In this document: one piece after another, positions 18,501-26,817 of the stretch
Position numbering within the stretch: the stretch's first letter is position 1
Layout: each line of letters starts with the position of its first letter
Origin: JANNYA01 sp031422315
Lineage (GTDB): Bacteria; Pseudomonadota; Gammaproteobacteria; Xanthomonadales; SZUA-5
Direction of reading: 5' to 3'
Assembly (NCBI GenBank): GCA_031422315.1
Contig: JANOQN010000032.1
Coordinates: 1-64,000, forward strand
DNA: 64,000 bases
Translations under genes and position numbers: made by a program
Notes under the pieces: generated by a model
Databases searched by the model: none
What the model saw: only the letters and a program-made list of their open reading frames with translations
Told to the model about the DNA's origin: nothing

Positions 18501-18603
18501 TGACCTGCTGCGTCGGCAGACCTTTGTTATCTAGCGCCCAGTGTTTGGCGGGATATTCATACGGGGAATTCAGAATGGGGGCTTCGAAAAAGCGGTTTTG
18601 CAT
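15590..18603 (-). pseudogene. res: Type III restriction enzyme Res subunit, frameshifted
   Basis: Res is the ATP-dependent translocase/endonuclease partner of Mod. The first frame (18603 to about 17074) holds the helicase: ATGAGKTT (Walker A, about residue 173), VVMNDEAHH (DEAH box, about 308-314) and FDLSATPFF (motif III). The second frame (about 17073 to 15590) holds the C-terminal helicase motifs SMLTEGWDA and QVVGRALRR and a PD-(D/E)xK nuclease (YRPDFIVRI then VVEIKGYRNE). At about 17074 the frame changes; restoring one base gives DGSLQIINGRQPLFRNYDEN, a smooth join. Intact length would be about 1004 residues, normal for Res. As it stands, nuclease and helicase would be made separately, so restriction is probably lost. 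Confidence 0.85.
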
Positions 18604-18842
18604 GAGGATTCGCCATCAATTAGCACTTGAGCTTAGCTTAGGATGCGAACAAACAGCGAATACAATCGTCTAACTGATCCGCTTAGTTGCTCTTTGGTTC
18701 TAGCCGCGGCCAATAGCGCTGCCGATGCTTGGTTTGCCGGAACAAACACCTGGACAGCGACGATTTTGGTATTGTTTTTTACCATCAATATTTATTCTTG
18801 GCGGTAATCTGCGAGCCCAAAAAATCGCAGAATGAATGAGTT

Positions 18843-19622
18843 GTGGTAACTAAGGCGGACAAATTGAAGCATCATGATTTTGATTTCACGCAAATTCGCG
18901 GCATCAGCCTGGATCTAGATGACACACTTTGGCCGATTATGCCAGTGCTTCACAAAGCGGAGCTGGCTCTGCATGCTTGGCTAGAGCGGCACTTTCCGCA
19001 AGTGGCGAAGACATTTCCAATCGATGTGATGCGCCAATTGCGGGCCGATGTTTGGCGGCAAAATCCAACGCTGGCACACGATTTCACTGAACTACGCCAT
19101 ATGGCGCTCACTCAGGCCATGCGCCCGCATGGCTGTAGCGATGATGATGTGGCAGCAGCGATTAATATCGTGCACACCGCGCGCAATCAGGTAACGCTGT
19201 ATACCGACGCCGCTAGCGCATTGCCGCGCTTGAGCGCCAATTTCCCGATAGTTGCCCTCACTAATGGCAATGCTGATTTGCACCGCATAGGGCTTGCGCA
19301 GCATTTTAAGGCGAACATTAACGCGCGTGAATTTGGGCAGGCAAAACCCGCAAAAGCGATTTTCAATGCCGCCTGCGATGCGCTTGCGCTGGCGCCAGAG
19401 CACGTTTTGCACATTGGCGATCACCCGGAGCAGGACGTTTTAGGCGCACAAAACGCCGACATGCCAGCGGTTTGGGTGAATCGGCTTGATTTGAACTGGG
19501 CTGACGCGTTAGCGCAAAGCAGGACCGGCGAATATAGCCGCAGCGATCCGAATTTGACGCAAAAGCGCGGGTTTTTTACCTGCGCGCAGCTGACGGCACT
19601 GTTGGATCCGCTGGCTTGCTAG
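18843..19622 (+). CDS. HAD-family phosphatase (YigB-like)
   Basis: A 259-residue haloacid-dehalogenase hydrolase, cytoplasmic. Motif I is SLDLDDTLW (nucleophile Asp near residue 24), motif II ALTNGNAD, a Lys in FGQAKPAKAIF, and motif IV HIGDHPEQDV. The spacing and the sequence DLDDTLWP match YigB-type phosphatases, which in Enterobacteria dephosphorylate a riboflavin-pathway intermediate; the substrate here is an inference from family resemblance. The start is taken at GTG 18843; no strong ribosome-binding site is evident and a slightly later start is possible. Confidence 0.75.
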   Translation: MVTKADKLKHHDFDFTQIRGISLDLDDTLWPIMPVLHKAELALHAWLERHFPQVAKTFPIDVMRQLRADVWRQNPTLAHDFTELRHMALTQAMRPHGCSDDDVAAAINIVHTARNQVTLYTDAASALPRLSANFPIVALTNGNADLHRIGLAQHFKANINAREFGQAKPAKAIFNAACDALALAPEHVLHIGDHPEQDVLGAQNADMPAVWVNRLDLNWADALAQSRTGEYSRSDPNLTQKRGFFTCAQLTALLDPLAC

Positions 19623-19681
19623 CGCGCTGAATCTGCGATACTACGCGCTTAGCATTTTCGCAGTTTAGAATCTTGAATCAT

Positions 19682-20632
19682 ATGAGTCATGCACCGGCGC
19701 TTGCGATTCGCGGGCTTAAAAAAACTTACGGTAACGGCGTTTCAGCACTCAAAGGTGTCGATTTAACCGTGCAGGCCGGGGACTTTTTCGCACTTTTGGG
19801 TCCGAACGGCGCAGGTAAAAGCACGTTGATTGGCATTGTCTCCTCGCTCGTTAATTTTAATGAGGGCGATGTCGATGTATTTGGGCTATCGCTTCGCAAT
19901 CAGCGGGCTCAGGCCAAGCAGCAGCTCGGGTTAGTGCCGCAAGAATTCAACTTCAATCAGTTCGAAAAGCCGTTTGATATTTGTGTGAACTCGGCCGGCT
20001 ATTACGGCGTCAGCCGCGAGCTTGCGAAAGCGCGAACAGAAAAATATCTGACCGAATTACAGCTCTGGGACAAGCGCGATGTAGCCTCTAGAACGCTATC
20101 GGGCGGCATGAAGCGCCGGTTGATGATAGCCAGAGCGATGGTGCATGAGCCGCGTTTGTTGATTTTGGACGAGCCGACCGCCGGTGTGGATATTGAAATT
20201 AGGCGTTCTTTGTGGAAATTCGTGCAGCAAATTAATACGCAAGGCACCACGGTTATTTTAACGACGCACTATTTGGAAGAAGCGGAGAGCTTATGCCGCA
20301 ATATTGCGATTATCGACAAAGGCCAAATCGTCGAAAACACCAGCATGCGCGCGCTGCTTGATAAACTTGATAAAGAAGCATTTATTCTGGATTTGGCCAC
20401 ACCGCTCACTGAAGCGCCAATTATCCATGGATTTACCGTGCAGCTATTGGATGCACAAACGCTAGAAGTGGAAATACCCAAAGGCAGCGAGCTTAACGGG
20501 CTGTTTGGCGCTCTATCTGGTGCGGGCATTGGCGTGCGTTCGCTGCGTAATAAATCCAATCGCTTAGAGGAGCTGTTCGTGCGCTTAGTTGATCAGGGTA
20601 AGTTGGCTAAACCTACCGGAGCGGCAGCGTGA
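19682..20632 (+). CDS. yadG: ABC transporter ATP-binding protein, YadG family
   Basis: Powers an ABC-2 type exporter of unknown cargo together with the next gene. Motifs: Walker A LGPNGAGKST, Q-loop GLVPQEFNFNQF, signature TLSGGMKRRLMIARA, Walker B LLILDEPTAGVD and the switch His in ILTTHYLEE. Extended stretches match what I recall of Escherichia coli YadG (GLVPQEFNFN, LSGGMKRRLMIARA, NRLEELFVRLV). The start was set at ATG 19682; a TTG three codons upstream (19673) is possible. The stop overlaps the GTG of yadH by four bases, indicating translational coupling. Confidence 0.9.
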   Translation: MSHAPALAIRGLKKTYGNGVSALKGVDLTVQAGDFFALLGPNGAGKSTLIGIVSSLVNFNEGDVDVFGLSLRNQRAQAKQQLGLVPQEFNFNQFEKPFDICVNSAGYYGVSRELAKARTEKYLTELQLWDKRDVASRTLSGGMKRRLMIARAMVHEPRLLILDEPTAGVDIEIRRSLWKFVQQINTQGTTVILTTHYLEEAESLCRNIAIIDKGQIVENTSMRALLDKLDKEAFILDLATPLTEAPIIHGFTVQLLDAQTLEVEIPKGSELNGLFGALSGAGIGVRSLRNKSNRLEELFVRLVDQGKLAKPTGAAA

Positions 20633-21399
20633 ATTCATTAAGCTGGGTGGCGTTTAAAACCATATTTTTAAAAGAAATATCGCGCATTATGCGCATCTGG
20701 GGCCAAACTTTAGTGCCCCCCGCGATTACCATGTCTCTGTATTTTCTCATATTCGGTAATTTAATTGGCGGACGCATTGGCGATATGAATGGTATTCGCT
20801 ATATTGAATTTATCGTGCCCGGATTAGTCATGATGAGCGTGATTCAAAACGCTTATGGCAACGTTGCAAGCTCATTCTTCGGCTCAAAATTTGGCCGTTA
20901 CGTGGAAGAATTGCTGGTTTCACCCACACCAGCGTGGGTTATGCTAGCCGGCTATGTGTCTGGTGGCGTAGCACGCGGGCTTATGGTCGGCGCGATAGTA
21001 ATGCTGATTTCCATGTTTTTTTCGGATTTATCGCTTGCGCATCCTATTTTGACGATTTTCACGGTCATTTTAACGGCTATCGTGTTTTCACTTGCGGGCT
21101 TTGTTAATGCGGTTTACGCGAAGAAATTTGACGATATTTCGATTATTCCAACCTTTATTTTAACGCCTTTGACTTATTTGGGCGGTGTGTTTTATGCGGT
21201 CAGTTTGCTACCGCCGTTTTGGCAGAAAGTCACCTACCTAAATCCAATTTTGTATATGGTTGAAGCGTTTCGTTACGGTATTTTAGGGCAATCTGACGTA
21301 TCGCTAAGCATTGCGCTGCCGGTTATTTGCGTGTTTACGCTTGGACTAACGTATTTTTGCCTGTCGCTGATTGAACGCGGCGTGGGTTTGAGGAGTTAA
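20629..21399 (+). CDS. yadH: ABC-2 type transporter permease, YadH family
   Basis: Membrane partner of YadG. The 256-residue protein has six predicted membrane segments and the ABC-2 signatures RIWGQTLVPPAITMSLYF at the start, FIVPGLVMMSVI, and PLTYLGGVFYAVSLLPPFWQ, closely matching E. coli YadH as I remember it. It starts with GTG inside the yadG stop region and ends one base before the next small gene, so at least three genes are probably in one transcript. Cargo unknown. Confidence 0.9.
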   Translation: MNSLSWVAFKTIFLKEISRIMRIWGQTLVPPAITMSLYFLIFGNLIGGRIGDMNGIRYIEFIVPGLVMMSVIQNAYGNVASSFFGSKFGRYVEELLVSPTPAWVMLAGYVSGGVARGLMVGAIVMLISMFFSDLSLAHPILTIFTVILTAIVFSLAGFVNAVYAKKFDDISIIPTFILTPLTYLGGVFYAVSLLPPFWQKVTYLNPILYMVEAFRYGILGQSDVSLSIALPVICVFTLGLTYFCLSLIERGVGLRS

Positions 21400-21400
21400 A

Positions 21401-21793
21401 GTGCATTACTTTCTTTATGCCATTGCGCTGACGCTACTGACTGCCAGCGCCGCAAACGCAAGCGTGATTCTATTAGTTGACAGCGCCAAAGCCGAAGCGC
21501 AATCAGTGGTTTTTGCGCGGCTTAAATCTGAAGCCGCTGCCACGCAGCAGAAGCAAACCGGCAAAGCTGCGCCGCTGAATGCGCAGTTTCAAGAGGCTTT
21601 AGAGCAAAGCTTGAGTGAATGGCGTAGCGCTCTGGAAGATGCAGTTGCCAAAGTCGCAATCGCAAACACGGCCGATATTGTCATTGAGCCCAGCACCGCA
21701 AAATTAAAGGGTTTGCAAGGCACTGACAGAACCGCAGACGTCGTTATAGTGCTGGATTTGCAGTTTGCTAAGCTTAAATTCGCCGCGCCATGA
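21401..21793 (+). CDS. Small secreted protein, Skp/OmpH-like
   Basis: A 130-residue protein with signal peptide MHYFLYAIALTLLTASAANA and a mature region beginning ASVILLVDSAKAEAQSVVFARLKSE, followed by a helical, Gln/Ala/Glu-rich stretch and an end that could form beta-strands (TADIVIEPS, TADVVIVLDLQFAKLKF). This overall plan, strand - long helix - strand, is that of the Skp/OmpH periplasmic chaperones, but the helical part is short, so assignment is tentative. Start GTG at 21401, one base after yadH; its stop overlaps the ATG of the next gene by four bases. Confidence 0.55.
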   Translation: MHYFLYAIALTLLTASAANASVILLVDSAKAEAQSVVFARLKSEAAATQQKQTGKAAPLNAQFQEALEQSLSEWRSALEDAVAKVAIANTADIVIEPSTAKLKGLQGTDRTADVVIVLDLQFAKLKFAAP

Positions 21794-22347
21794 ACCTTAT
21801 TCACAAAATCGCCCAAGCCGGAATGTCTTTGCTGCTAATTGCGCTGTTTTCAAGCGCGCTGCTAGCGCAAACACCGAATGCAGGGAAGGAGCAAGCGCTC
21901 ATCGTCGATAGCCGAGATGCTTACGAGCGCGTCAGCGCGCTCAAGGCGCTGTTTGTAGAAGTTGATGGCAAAATCAGAGCGGTTCGCGGCCGCTTTGAAA
22001 GCGCTGCGCTGCCGCTACAACGATCACTTGAGGCGCTTAAAAATAGCGGTCAGAAGCCCGAAGACACCCGCAAACAAAAAGCCCAACTGCTAATAAAGCT
22101 CGCCGATTTGCAAAAAGCCGCTAGCATAGAGCAGCAAAAAATTGGCCGCGCTAATGAGCTAGCGGTTGCAGAATTTGACGCGCTGATGCTTAAAGTGGCG
22201 CTCGAACTACAAACCGAACGCGGCGCCAAAGCGGTGCTGCAAGCGCAAGATTTGCTCTACTATCGAAGCGATTGCCCGTGCAATGTCACCGAAGAAATCT
22301 ATAAGCGCATCAATGCAAGATTGCCAAAGCTGGTACTTAAGCTGTAG
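21790..22347 (+). CDS. Skp/OmpH-family periplasmic protein
   Basis: A 185-residue protein with signal peptide MNLIHKIAQAGMSLLLIALFSSALLAQ. The mature part is dominated by charged helices likely to form the coiled-coil tentacles of Skp-like chaperones (roughly residues 50-150), ending CNVTEEIYKRINARLPKL, similar to the 'D-I-T-x-x-V-I-K-R-L-N' end of OmpH proteins. A SDCPCN segment near the end has two cysteines. With the gene before it, this is a second Skp-like protein behind YadGH; a cargo- or envelope-assembly role for the exporter would fit but is inference. Confidence 0.6.
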   Translation: MNLIHKIAQAGMSLLLIALFSSALLAQTPNAGKEQALIVDSRDAYERVSALKALFVEVDGKIRAVRGRFESAALPLQRSLEALKNSGQKPEDTRKQKAQLLIKLADLQKAASIEQQKIGRANELAVAEFDALMLKVALELQTERGAKAVLQAQDLLYYRSDCPCNVTEEIYKRINARLPKLVLKL

Positions 22348-22379
22348 CCCCGCAGCGTTTGCACTATTGGCACCGAGCA

Positions 22380-24815
22380 CTATTCCCCGCGTAGCGCCTC
22401 TTGTGGTGAAACCTGCAGTGCGCGCAGCGCAGGTTTAATTGCGCTAATAAGCGTCGTGACCGCGAATAGTGCGAGCACTACGAGAAACGTGCTCCATCGT
22501 GCTTGCTCATCGAATACAAAGGTTGCCAGCGTTTTTGCAGGGAAAATTGCGATCAAACTGCCGCAAACAACTCCGAACAACACTATTAGGAAACTTCTGG
22601 CAAATAACGCGCTCAGCACTTGCATGGTGTTCGCACCGAGCGCCATACGTAAACCTACCTCAGTGCGGCGCTGCTCGGCCTGAAAGCTTAGCAGTCCATA
22701 AAGCCCCGCTGCCGAAAGCGCAAGCGCAATCAGCGATAGTCCGCTAAACAACATTGATAACACGCGATTGCCCGCAGAGGTAGATTTAAGCACTTCGTCA
22801 AAGGTGCGTACCCAATACACCGGTTGATCTGGATTTACCTCGCTCACTGATTTGACTAGTATTGGCTTGAACGCTTGCGGGTTCGCTTTGAGTTTGATGG
22901 CTAGCGTTAAAAATCGCCCATCCTGATGGCTTAGCGGCAGCAGCATGCCCGGGCGCTGATCGCCATCTAACTCATCAAGCACGACATGATTCATCACACC
23001 AATCACTGTGCAGCGCGTGGCATCAGGCGTTTCTGGGTCAACGGTTAGCAGCTGCCCGAGTGCGGCACTATTGCCGCCCAAAGATGCGGCGAGTTGGGTG
23101 TCAATAACGGTGCTACAAGGCATTTTTGCTGTGCTATCGGCATCAGCACGCAAAAGCTCTGATAGCTGAAAATTTCGACCCGCGAGCAGTTTGATGCTGT
23201 AAGTAGATAGAAAATTTTCGTCAACAAAGGCGGTATAAATCTCTGGCGCGTCCGTCGCATTTTGGGTGCTCGATTGCACCGGTGCGCTATCGCTCATATC
23301 CGCAGGCAAAGCCGTAGAAAAACTGATCGACTCAACCCCAGATTGCGCTGCCAGCTGGGTGCTCAACTGCGCGCGGAAACGATCAATGTCCATCGCATTG
23401 GGATAGTTTTGCGCAAAAAGCGCCAAGCGCGCTGTCAACACTTGGCTGCCATCAACGCCGGAAGGCCGACTGTATACCGCTTGCACTTGCGCTACCACCA
23501 CGCCCGCGCAGGCGACCACCACGCATGATAAGCACACCTGGACAAACACAAGCGCGCTTGCGGTTTTTTGAGTGTTGGTCACTGAGCGCCCGGACTCCCG
23601 CAGTGCACCGCTGAGTGAAAGTTTGCGCAGCTGCCAAATCGGCAGGGCAGCCGTCAATAGACCGCCCAACAGCGCAAAGCCGAATACATGCCAGCGCGAC
23701 ACGGTAGTTGAAAAATCAATCCAAAGCGCAAAGCCTTCGGCGCTATCATTAAACAGCGCCATGATGTATTTGCCAGCAGATATAGAAAGCGCATCCGCCA
23801 ACACTGCGCTGCAAGCGGCTAGCAGCAGCGATTGCGCAAGCGCGCTCATGGCCAGTGGCAGCCAGCCCGAACCGAGCGCCAAGCGCAGCGCATTTTGCGA
23901 CTGCTCGGCAAACAGCCGCGCCAGTAACACGCTAGCGGCATTCATGCATACAGCAAACAACAGTAGACAAACCGCGGCAAACATGACGCCAGCAAGAACT
24001 CGAAATTCGGGGCCAACGAGCCAATTGTTCAATGATATGTGGCCCACTTCAAGATACTCAGCGCCATCGAGCGCCGATTTTTGCCACGTCAGAAACTCAT
24101 TTTGCATAATCGCTAGGTGCCTTGTGCGCGCGGCTGCGGTTTCAGCACGCAAAAACACGTTAAATCCGTATTCGGCCTGCGCACCAGCCAACTGCGCCTG
24201 AGTCCAGAGTGTTTCGCGCTTCGGAAAGCTCATATTTTCTGGCATTACTGCAATCACGGTCGCTATTTGCCCGTTAATGCGGATCGCCTCGCCAATAATG
24301 TTCGGATTGGCTTGATAGCGGCTATGCCAGAGCGAATCGCCGAGAATGGCGACTTGCGGCATGCCGGGCTGGAAATCCGCAGCGGAAAAATCCCGGCCTA
24401 ATTTGGGCTGCACGCCCAACAGCGCCCAAGGTGAGCCGACCACAAACGCGCCATCGACGCGCTCTGGCGCGCGGCCTGCCTGTGCATCTGCACCTACATT
24501 GATGGTGCCCATGGCAATCGCAAACCACGGCAGCGGTTCCGGGTTTGCCTTGCTTTCAAATGCGCGTTGCCATTGCGCAACTAGCTTGCCAGTTGGCGAT
24601 TCCAAATCTTCAGAGCTTTCTTTACTGATCAAGCCAACCATTTCAATTTGAGCGACATTCGGGAACGGTGCCGGATCTAAAACGAGCGCTTTTAGGAAGC
24701 CAAAAATGACGATCGTGGCCGCCAAGCCGACGCCCAATAGCGCAACAATCAGCAGATTACTGCCCAGGTATTTGCGGAAATTGCGCAGCTCAACACGCCA
24801 TTGTAGGGCTAGCAT
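22380..24815 (-). CDS. MacB/FtsX-type ABC permease (ADOP-like)
   Basis: An 811-residue membrane protein with an N-terminal membrane helix (NLLIVALLGVGLAATIVIFG), a large periplasmic MacB-type core, a central cluster of membrane segments, a second periplasmic domain (about residues 470-660) and a C-terminal FtsX domain. AEQRRTEVGLRMALGA is the coupling-helix-like signature just before the last two membrane segments. The duplicated FtsX layout matches the permeases known as ADOP, which usually lack an adjacent ATPase gene; none is adjacent here. It converges with the Skp-like gene. Confidence 0.75.
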   Translation of the reverse strand: MLALQWRVELRNFRKYLGSNLLIVALLGVGLAATIVIFGFLKALVLDPAPFPNVAQIEMVGLISKESSEDLESPTGKLVAQWQRAFESKANPEPLPWFAIAMGTINVGADAQAGRAPERVDGAFVVGSPWALLGVQPKLGRDFSAADFQPGMPQVAILGDSLWHSRYQANPNIIGEAIRINGQIATVIAVMPENMSFPKRETLWTQAQLAGAQAEYGFNVFLRAETAAARTRHLAIMQNEFLTWQKSALDGAEYLEVGHISLNNWLVGPEFRVLAGVMFAAVCLLLFAVCMNAASVLLARLFAEQSQNALRLALGSGWLPLAMSALAQSLLLAACSAVLADALSISAGKYIMALFNDSAEGFALWIDFSTTVSRWHVFGFALLGGLLTAALPIWQLRKLSLSGALRESGRSVTNTQKTASALVFVQVCLSCVVVACAGVVVAQVQAVYSRPSGVDGSQVLTARLALFAQNYPNAMDIDRFRAQLSTQLAAQSGVESISFSTALPADMSDSAPVQSSTQNATDAPEIYTAFVDENFLSTYSIKLLAGRNFQLSELLRADADSTAKMPCSTVIDTQLAASLGGNSAALGQLLTVDPETPDATRCTVIGVMNHVVLDELDGDQRPGMLLPLSHQDGRFLTLAIKLKANPQAFKPILVKSVSEVNPDQPVYWVRTFDEVLKSTSAGNRVLSMLFSGLSLIALALSAAGLYGLLSFQAEQRRTEVGLRMALGANTMQVLSALFARSFLIVLFGVVCGSLIAIFPAKTLATFVFDEQARWSTFLVVLALFAVTTLISAIKPALRALQVSPQEALRGE

Positions 24816-25141
24816 ACGGTGCTCGATTTGAAATAGAGTTTGAAGAATGCAAAGCCTATGCCAGTCGAACGCTATCGATATGACTTTGATTTTTATAAAT
24901 TAAATACGATTAACGTGGGGCAATTTCGCAAATGCCGCGCCGCCTTTTCACGATTGATTTACGGTTTTGAGACGATTCCAACGCCCGCAAAGTGATTTTC
25001 GGATCGAACTAAACAAAGGCGAGATTGACCGATTAGTCCGAAACCAAAGGTGTCAACCTCGCATTATTTTTGATCCGAAAGGGATAACAAAAGCTAACCG
25101 CTGTTTGCCAATGACCGGCTTAGGAAACCCTAAGCGAGAAA
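24816..25141. other. Intergenic region, 326 bases
   Basis: Lies between two minus-strand genes. It presumably holds the promoter for the permease gene. I see no RNA gene, repeat or convincing terminator; the small open frame on the plus strand from 24967 has no coding character. Confidence 0.5.
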
Positions 25142-26323
25142 TTATCCCGGAAAGTTAGGCGGTTGAGTCGGCCCAGTCCCTGGCGGCATCGGAGGCGGCG
25201 CGCTGGGCATACCTCCAAAAACCGGCGGTGGCGCGGCATACGCCGGTGGCGCTTGATTCAGCGCATTTTGCCGCTTGCGCTGCAGCGCAAAAAAACCAGC
25301 CGCGCCAGAAGCCGCAATTATCAACACCATCCAAACCGGATGCGCCCAAAGCCATGCGCCAACAAATAACAGCAGGGCCAAAATAGCGCCCAAGATCGAG
25401 CCGGTCCAAAACGCCAGCCGCTCAATCATCGGGCCGAGCAGTGGAATCCAAGTCAGCCAAGCGACTAAGCCGCTAAACGCGATACCAAGCCCGAGCGCCA
25501 TGCCGCCACCGCCGCCGATACGCAGCAGCGTCGAAAGCGAGTTATTACTAGATCGAGCGCCCTCTACCATGGCGGCCGGTGCTACCGTGCCGTTTTCGAC
25601 AAGCAGCAAGTCATAGCCGTTTTTCGCAATAAATGGCTGAAAGCCTTGCCCGGATTGTTGGCCCATCACGCTCAAATCGGTTTCCTGCACGACTTCAAAA
25701 CGCACCCGATGGTCGCCAATTTGCGGATCTTGCGGGCTGCCACGGCCTTTATAAATTTGCCCGCCCATGGCAGACCAACCATCGTTTTGCGCCTGAGCTG
25801 CGATTTGCTCGGGGATATTGAAATCGGTGCGGCTCAGCTCAGATAGCACATTGCTTTCGAGCTGAAACTCACCCATATGCGCATCGCTTGCGGCAAAGTA
25901 ATCGCTCTGCAGCTCAAATGATGGATTGTCGCCGCCTTCGGCATCGTCGCTCCATTCTTCTTCGTAGTAGGTTTTGTTATCGCGCTTCTTTTTGACTGAC
26001 TGATACATTTCCACTTCCCGGCGAACGATCAAGGTATCGCTGCCGCCCAGTTCAAAGTATGGATCCATCGCGCCGGTTTCGGTTTGCGCGGCGCCGCTGA
26101 CATATATCGGCTTGCCTTCATTCGCGGCGCTGACCGAGCCCGCTTCAACGCTAATGTGGGTTTTCTCAAGCTCGGCAATTGCATTTGCCTGCTTGACCGT
26201 GCGGGTTTCATTCCACGCCAGCGTACTTGCCGCCGCGCAAAACATCGCCAAACCTACCAAACCGCCAATCGGGCCCAGTTTTTTCTTTTCTTGCGCTTTT
26301 CGACCAAATCCAAACATAGCCAA
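25142..26323 (-). CDS. TMEM43-family membrane protein
   Basis: A 393-residue protein with an N-terminal membrane segment (GPIGGLVGLAMFCAAASTLAWNE), a large soluble middle (about 35-260) and three or four C-terminal membrane segments, then a Pro-rich tail (APPAYAAPPPVFGG, PPPMPP). This topology and the start 'LAWNETRTVKQANAIAE' with 'GKPIYVSGAAQTE' are those of the TMEM43 family found in animals and scattered bacteria. Function in bacteria is not established. It is transcribed away from holA with about 100 bases before the next small reading frame. Confidence 0.75.
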   Translation of the reverse strand: MAMFGFGRKAQEKKKLGPIGGLVGLAMFCAAASTLAWNETRTVKQANAIAELEKTHISVEAGSVSAANEGKPIYVSGAAQTETGAMDPYFELGGSDTLIVRREVEMYQSVKKKRDNKTYYEEEWSDDAEGGDNPSFELQSDYFAASDAHMGEFQLESNVLSELSRTDFNIPEQIAAQAQNDGWSAMGGQIYKGRGSPQDPQIGDHRVRFEVVQETDLSVMGQQSGQGFQPFIAKNGYDLLLVENGTVAPAAMVEGARSSNNSLSTLLRIGGGGGMALGLGIAFSGLVAWLTWIPLLGPMIERLAFWTGSILGAILALLLFVGAWLWAHPVWMVLIIAASGAAGFFALQRKRQNALNQAPPAYAAPPPVFGGMPSAPPPMPPGTGPTQPPNFPG

Positions 26324-26428
26324 CCTCCAGAGTTAAAACTTCACGAAGTTTGCACTGAATTGAGATCGGCGGGTAGCGTTTCGCGTAAATTTGGGGTGGT
26401 TTTGAATTTTTCGAAATACGGTATTTTG

Positions 26429-26638
26429 CTAGCCACCCGGAAGAGGCGGCGATTTCACGTTCGCCAGGCTAATGCCAGATTGCGGCGTTGGGGTCACCAT
26501 TTCCCGGGCGCGAATTCTCGCGACTTCTGCCTGGATTAGCTCGCATGTGTTGATGCAAAACACATATGGCACGCGCAGCACGCCACCCACCGGTTTGCTA
26601 TTGACTTTTTCAGTGAGTTCAAATTTCGTAGTCAGCAA
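26429..26638 (-). CDS. Small unknown reading frame downstream of holA, start uncertain
   Basis: The frame ending at 26429 reads like protein: from TTG 26638, LLTTKFELTEKVNSKPVGGV...VFCINTCELIQAEVARI. It is open further upstream to the holA stop at about 26818 (LSRLDVASSDLRLRAGKLIADSI is convincing coding text), yet no ATG, GTG or TTG occurs in that upstream part. So either the protein starts at TTG 26638 (69 residues), uses an unusual start, or is a truncated remnant. No family recognised. Confidence 0.4.
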   Translation of the reverse strand: MLTTKFELTEKVNSKPVGGVLRVPYVFCINTCELIQAEVARIRAREMVTPTPQSGISLANVKSPPLPGG

Positions 26639-26817
26639 TGCGCGTTTGGCTTCTCGAAAAAACGCGCGAATACGTTGCGCATCGCTCAGGCTGGGCGAAT
26701 CAACCAGCGTTATGGAATCCGCTATCAGCTTACCAGCACGTAGGCGCAGATCGCTCGACGCAACATCGAGTCTGGATAATTTGGCGTGCCGTGCGATTTC
26801 ATCGAAGCAAACGTTTT

